A DNA stretch of 13,794 nucleotides. Origin: DATMBL01 sp050735975. GTDB lineage: Bacteria; Desulfobacterota; Binatia; UBA9968. Both the position numbers and the translations under genes were made by a program. This document shows, in pieces, positions 13,308 to 13,794 of this stretch; position 1 is the first letter of the stretch, and every line of letters begins with the position of its first letter. Below the pieces are notes generated by a model. That model saw nothing but the letters and a program-made list of their open reading frames with translations. It was not told the origin of the DNA and did no database searches. The DNA is taken from positions 1 to 13,794 of the forward strand of contig JBOHVS010000242.1 of NCBI GenBank assembly GCA_050735975.1, written 5' to 3'.

Positions 13308-13322
13308 GGGCTGCGGCCCGTC
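13305..13322 (-). terminator. Hairpin overlapping the stop codon of the single-domain response regulator
   Basis: GACGGGC at 13305-13311 and GCCCGTC at 13316-13322 form a perfect 7-bp GC-rich stem with a four-base loop TGCG. The stem contains most of the TGA stop codon (13323-13321). No T-run follows on the minus strand, so it is at best a weak or Rho-assisted terminator or an mRNA 3'-end stabiliser; it may also be the edge of the adjoining palindrome. Confidence 0.35.
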
Positions 13323-13695
13323 ACTTATTGCCCAGGTGCGCGGCTATTTCCTGAATGAATACATTCTTGTCGAGCGGTTTGGTGACATAGCCGGAACACC
13401 CTGCTGCCAGCGCTTTTTCCCGGTCCCCTTTCATCGCGTACGAGGTTACGGCTATGACTGGAATATTCACCGTCGCCGATTGCTCCTTTAGTTTCCGGGT
13501 AACTTCAAGTCCATCCATTCCAGGGAGCTGAATATCCATCACAATCAAATCGGGGCGCTCCTTCTCGATAATCTCGAACGCCTCCTGCGCAGTCGTCGCC
13601 TCACGCACCTCGTATCCCTGCGAGCGCAGCAAGAAACCCGCGAGACGACGATTTACCGGATTGTCTTCAACCAGAAGTATTTTCTTTCCATCCAT
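13321..13695 (-). CDS. Single-domain response regulator, DivK/CheY-like
   Basis: This 124-residue protein consists only of a receiver domain, so it relays a phosphoryl group or acts by protein contact rather than by binding DNA. The active site is complete: E10/D11 (LLVEDNPVNRR), phosphoacceptor D54 in IVMDIQLPGMDG, T84 in AVTSYAMKGD and K106 in YVTKPLDK. The VEDNPVNRRL and SYAMKGDREKALAAGC wording is typical of DivK-like proteins and of receivers split from hybrid kinases. It probably belongs to the same signalling pathway as the sigma-54 regulator that follows on the same strand; a kinase gene would be expected beyond the right edge. The ATG has no strong Shine-Dalgarno. A full copy of the octamer-based repeat begins 10 bases upstream. 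Confidence 0.95.
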   Translation of the reverse strand: MDGKKILLVEDNPVNRRLAGFLLRSQGYEVREATTAQEAFEIIEKERPDLIVMDIQLPGMDGLEVTRKLKEQSATVNIPVIAVTSYAMKGDREKALAAGCSGYVTKPLDKNVFIQEIAAHLGNK

Positions 13696-13705
13696 AAAGA
13701 TCTTG

Positions 13706-13783
13706 TCGCGCCAAGACGCTAAGCACGCAAAGGATATGAATTTCTAATTTGTCTAACTCGGTGTCCTTTGCGCCTTTGCGCGA
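13706..13783 (-). repeat. 78-bp octamer-based palindromic repeat, full copy D
   Basis: One arm (13706-13733) starts TCGCGCCAAGACGCTAAG and continues into GCACGCAAAGG. The other arm (13765-13783) read on the minus strand is TCGCGCAAAGG then CGCAAAGG. The 31 bases between are AT-rich. The element is the reverse-orientation counterpart of copy A at 9980-10054. Relative to the response regulator on the minus strand its CTTGGCGCGA end lies 10 bases before the start codon. I see no gene between it and the window edge. Confidence 0.75.
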
Positions 13784-13794
13784 GTCATAGTTTT

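Overview
The window is a stretch of bacterial chromosome of intermediate GC content (about 50-55% by eye), densely coded, with Shine-Dalgarno sites of the GGAGG type and sigma-70-like promoters. No rRNA or tRNA gene is present to fix the taxon. Three things suggest an uncultured environmental lineage of the former Deltaproteobacteria (Desulfobacterota, Binatia, Tectomicrobia or NC10-like): a 4,5-dihydroxyphthalate-decarboxylase-like protein next to an iron-type ABC importer, an NtrC-type regulator, and short palindromic repeats in most of the larger gaps. This placement is inference.

Left part (1-3936): an rsmE-prmA pair on the minus strand carries translation-apparatus methyltransferases; rsmE is cut by the window edge. 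Divergent from it runs a fumarylacetoacetate-hydrolase-family gene, followed by a DUF1015 gene with its own promoter.

Middle part (3977-9898): a cyclic amidohydrolase (dihydroorotase/allantoinase/hydantoinase superfamily) on the minus strand has a near-consensus promoter. It diverges from a plus-strand operon: a periplasmic binding protein of the Fe3+/polyamine type, a fused two-domain permease, a signal-peptide-less 4,5-dihydroxyphthalate-decarboxylase-family protein, and a PPOX-type flavin/F420 oxidoreductase. No ABC ATPase gene is present. With the FAH-family hydrolase nearby, the region resembles an uptake and catabolism cluster for an organic acid or cyclic amide, but the substrate cannot be read from sequence.

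Right part (9899-13794): a stand-alone GHKL (Hsp90/MORC-like) ATPase stands on the plus strand. It converges on two minus-strand response regulators, a DivK/CheY-like single receiver and an NtrC-family sigma-54 activator. No histidine kinase is in view. The gaps here hold at least three families of short repeats: a 75-78 bp element built from CGCMAAGR-like octamers (two full copies and one partial), a 125 bp imperfect palindrome, and a GTCAT...ATGAC palindrome of about 58 bp.

No CRISPR array, transposase, integrase or phage gene is visible. The most noteworthy points are the octamer-based repeat that always presents the same end to the next start codon, the GHKL ATPase of unknown role, and the ABC operon in which a decarboxylase-like protein takes the place where an ATPase would be expected.
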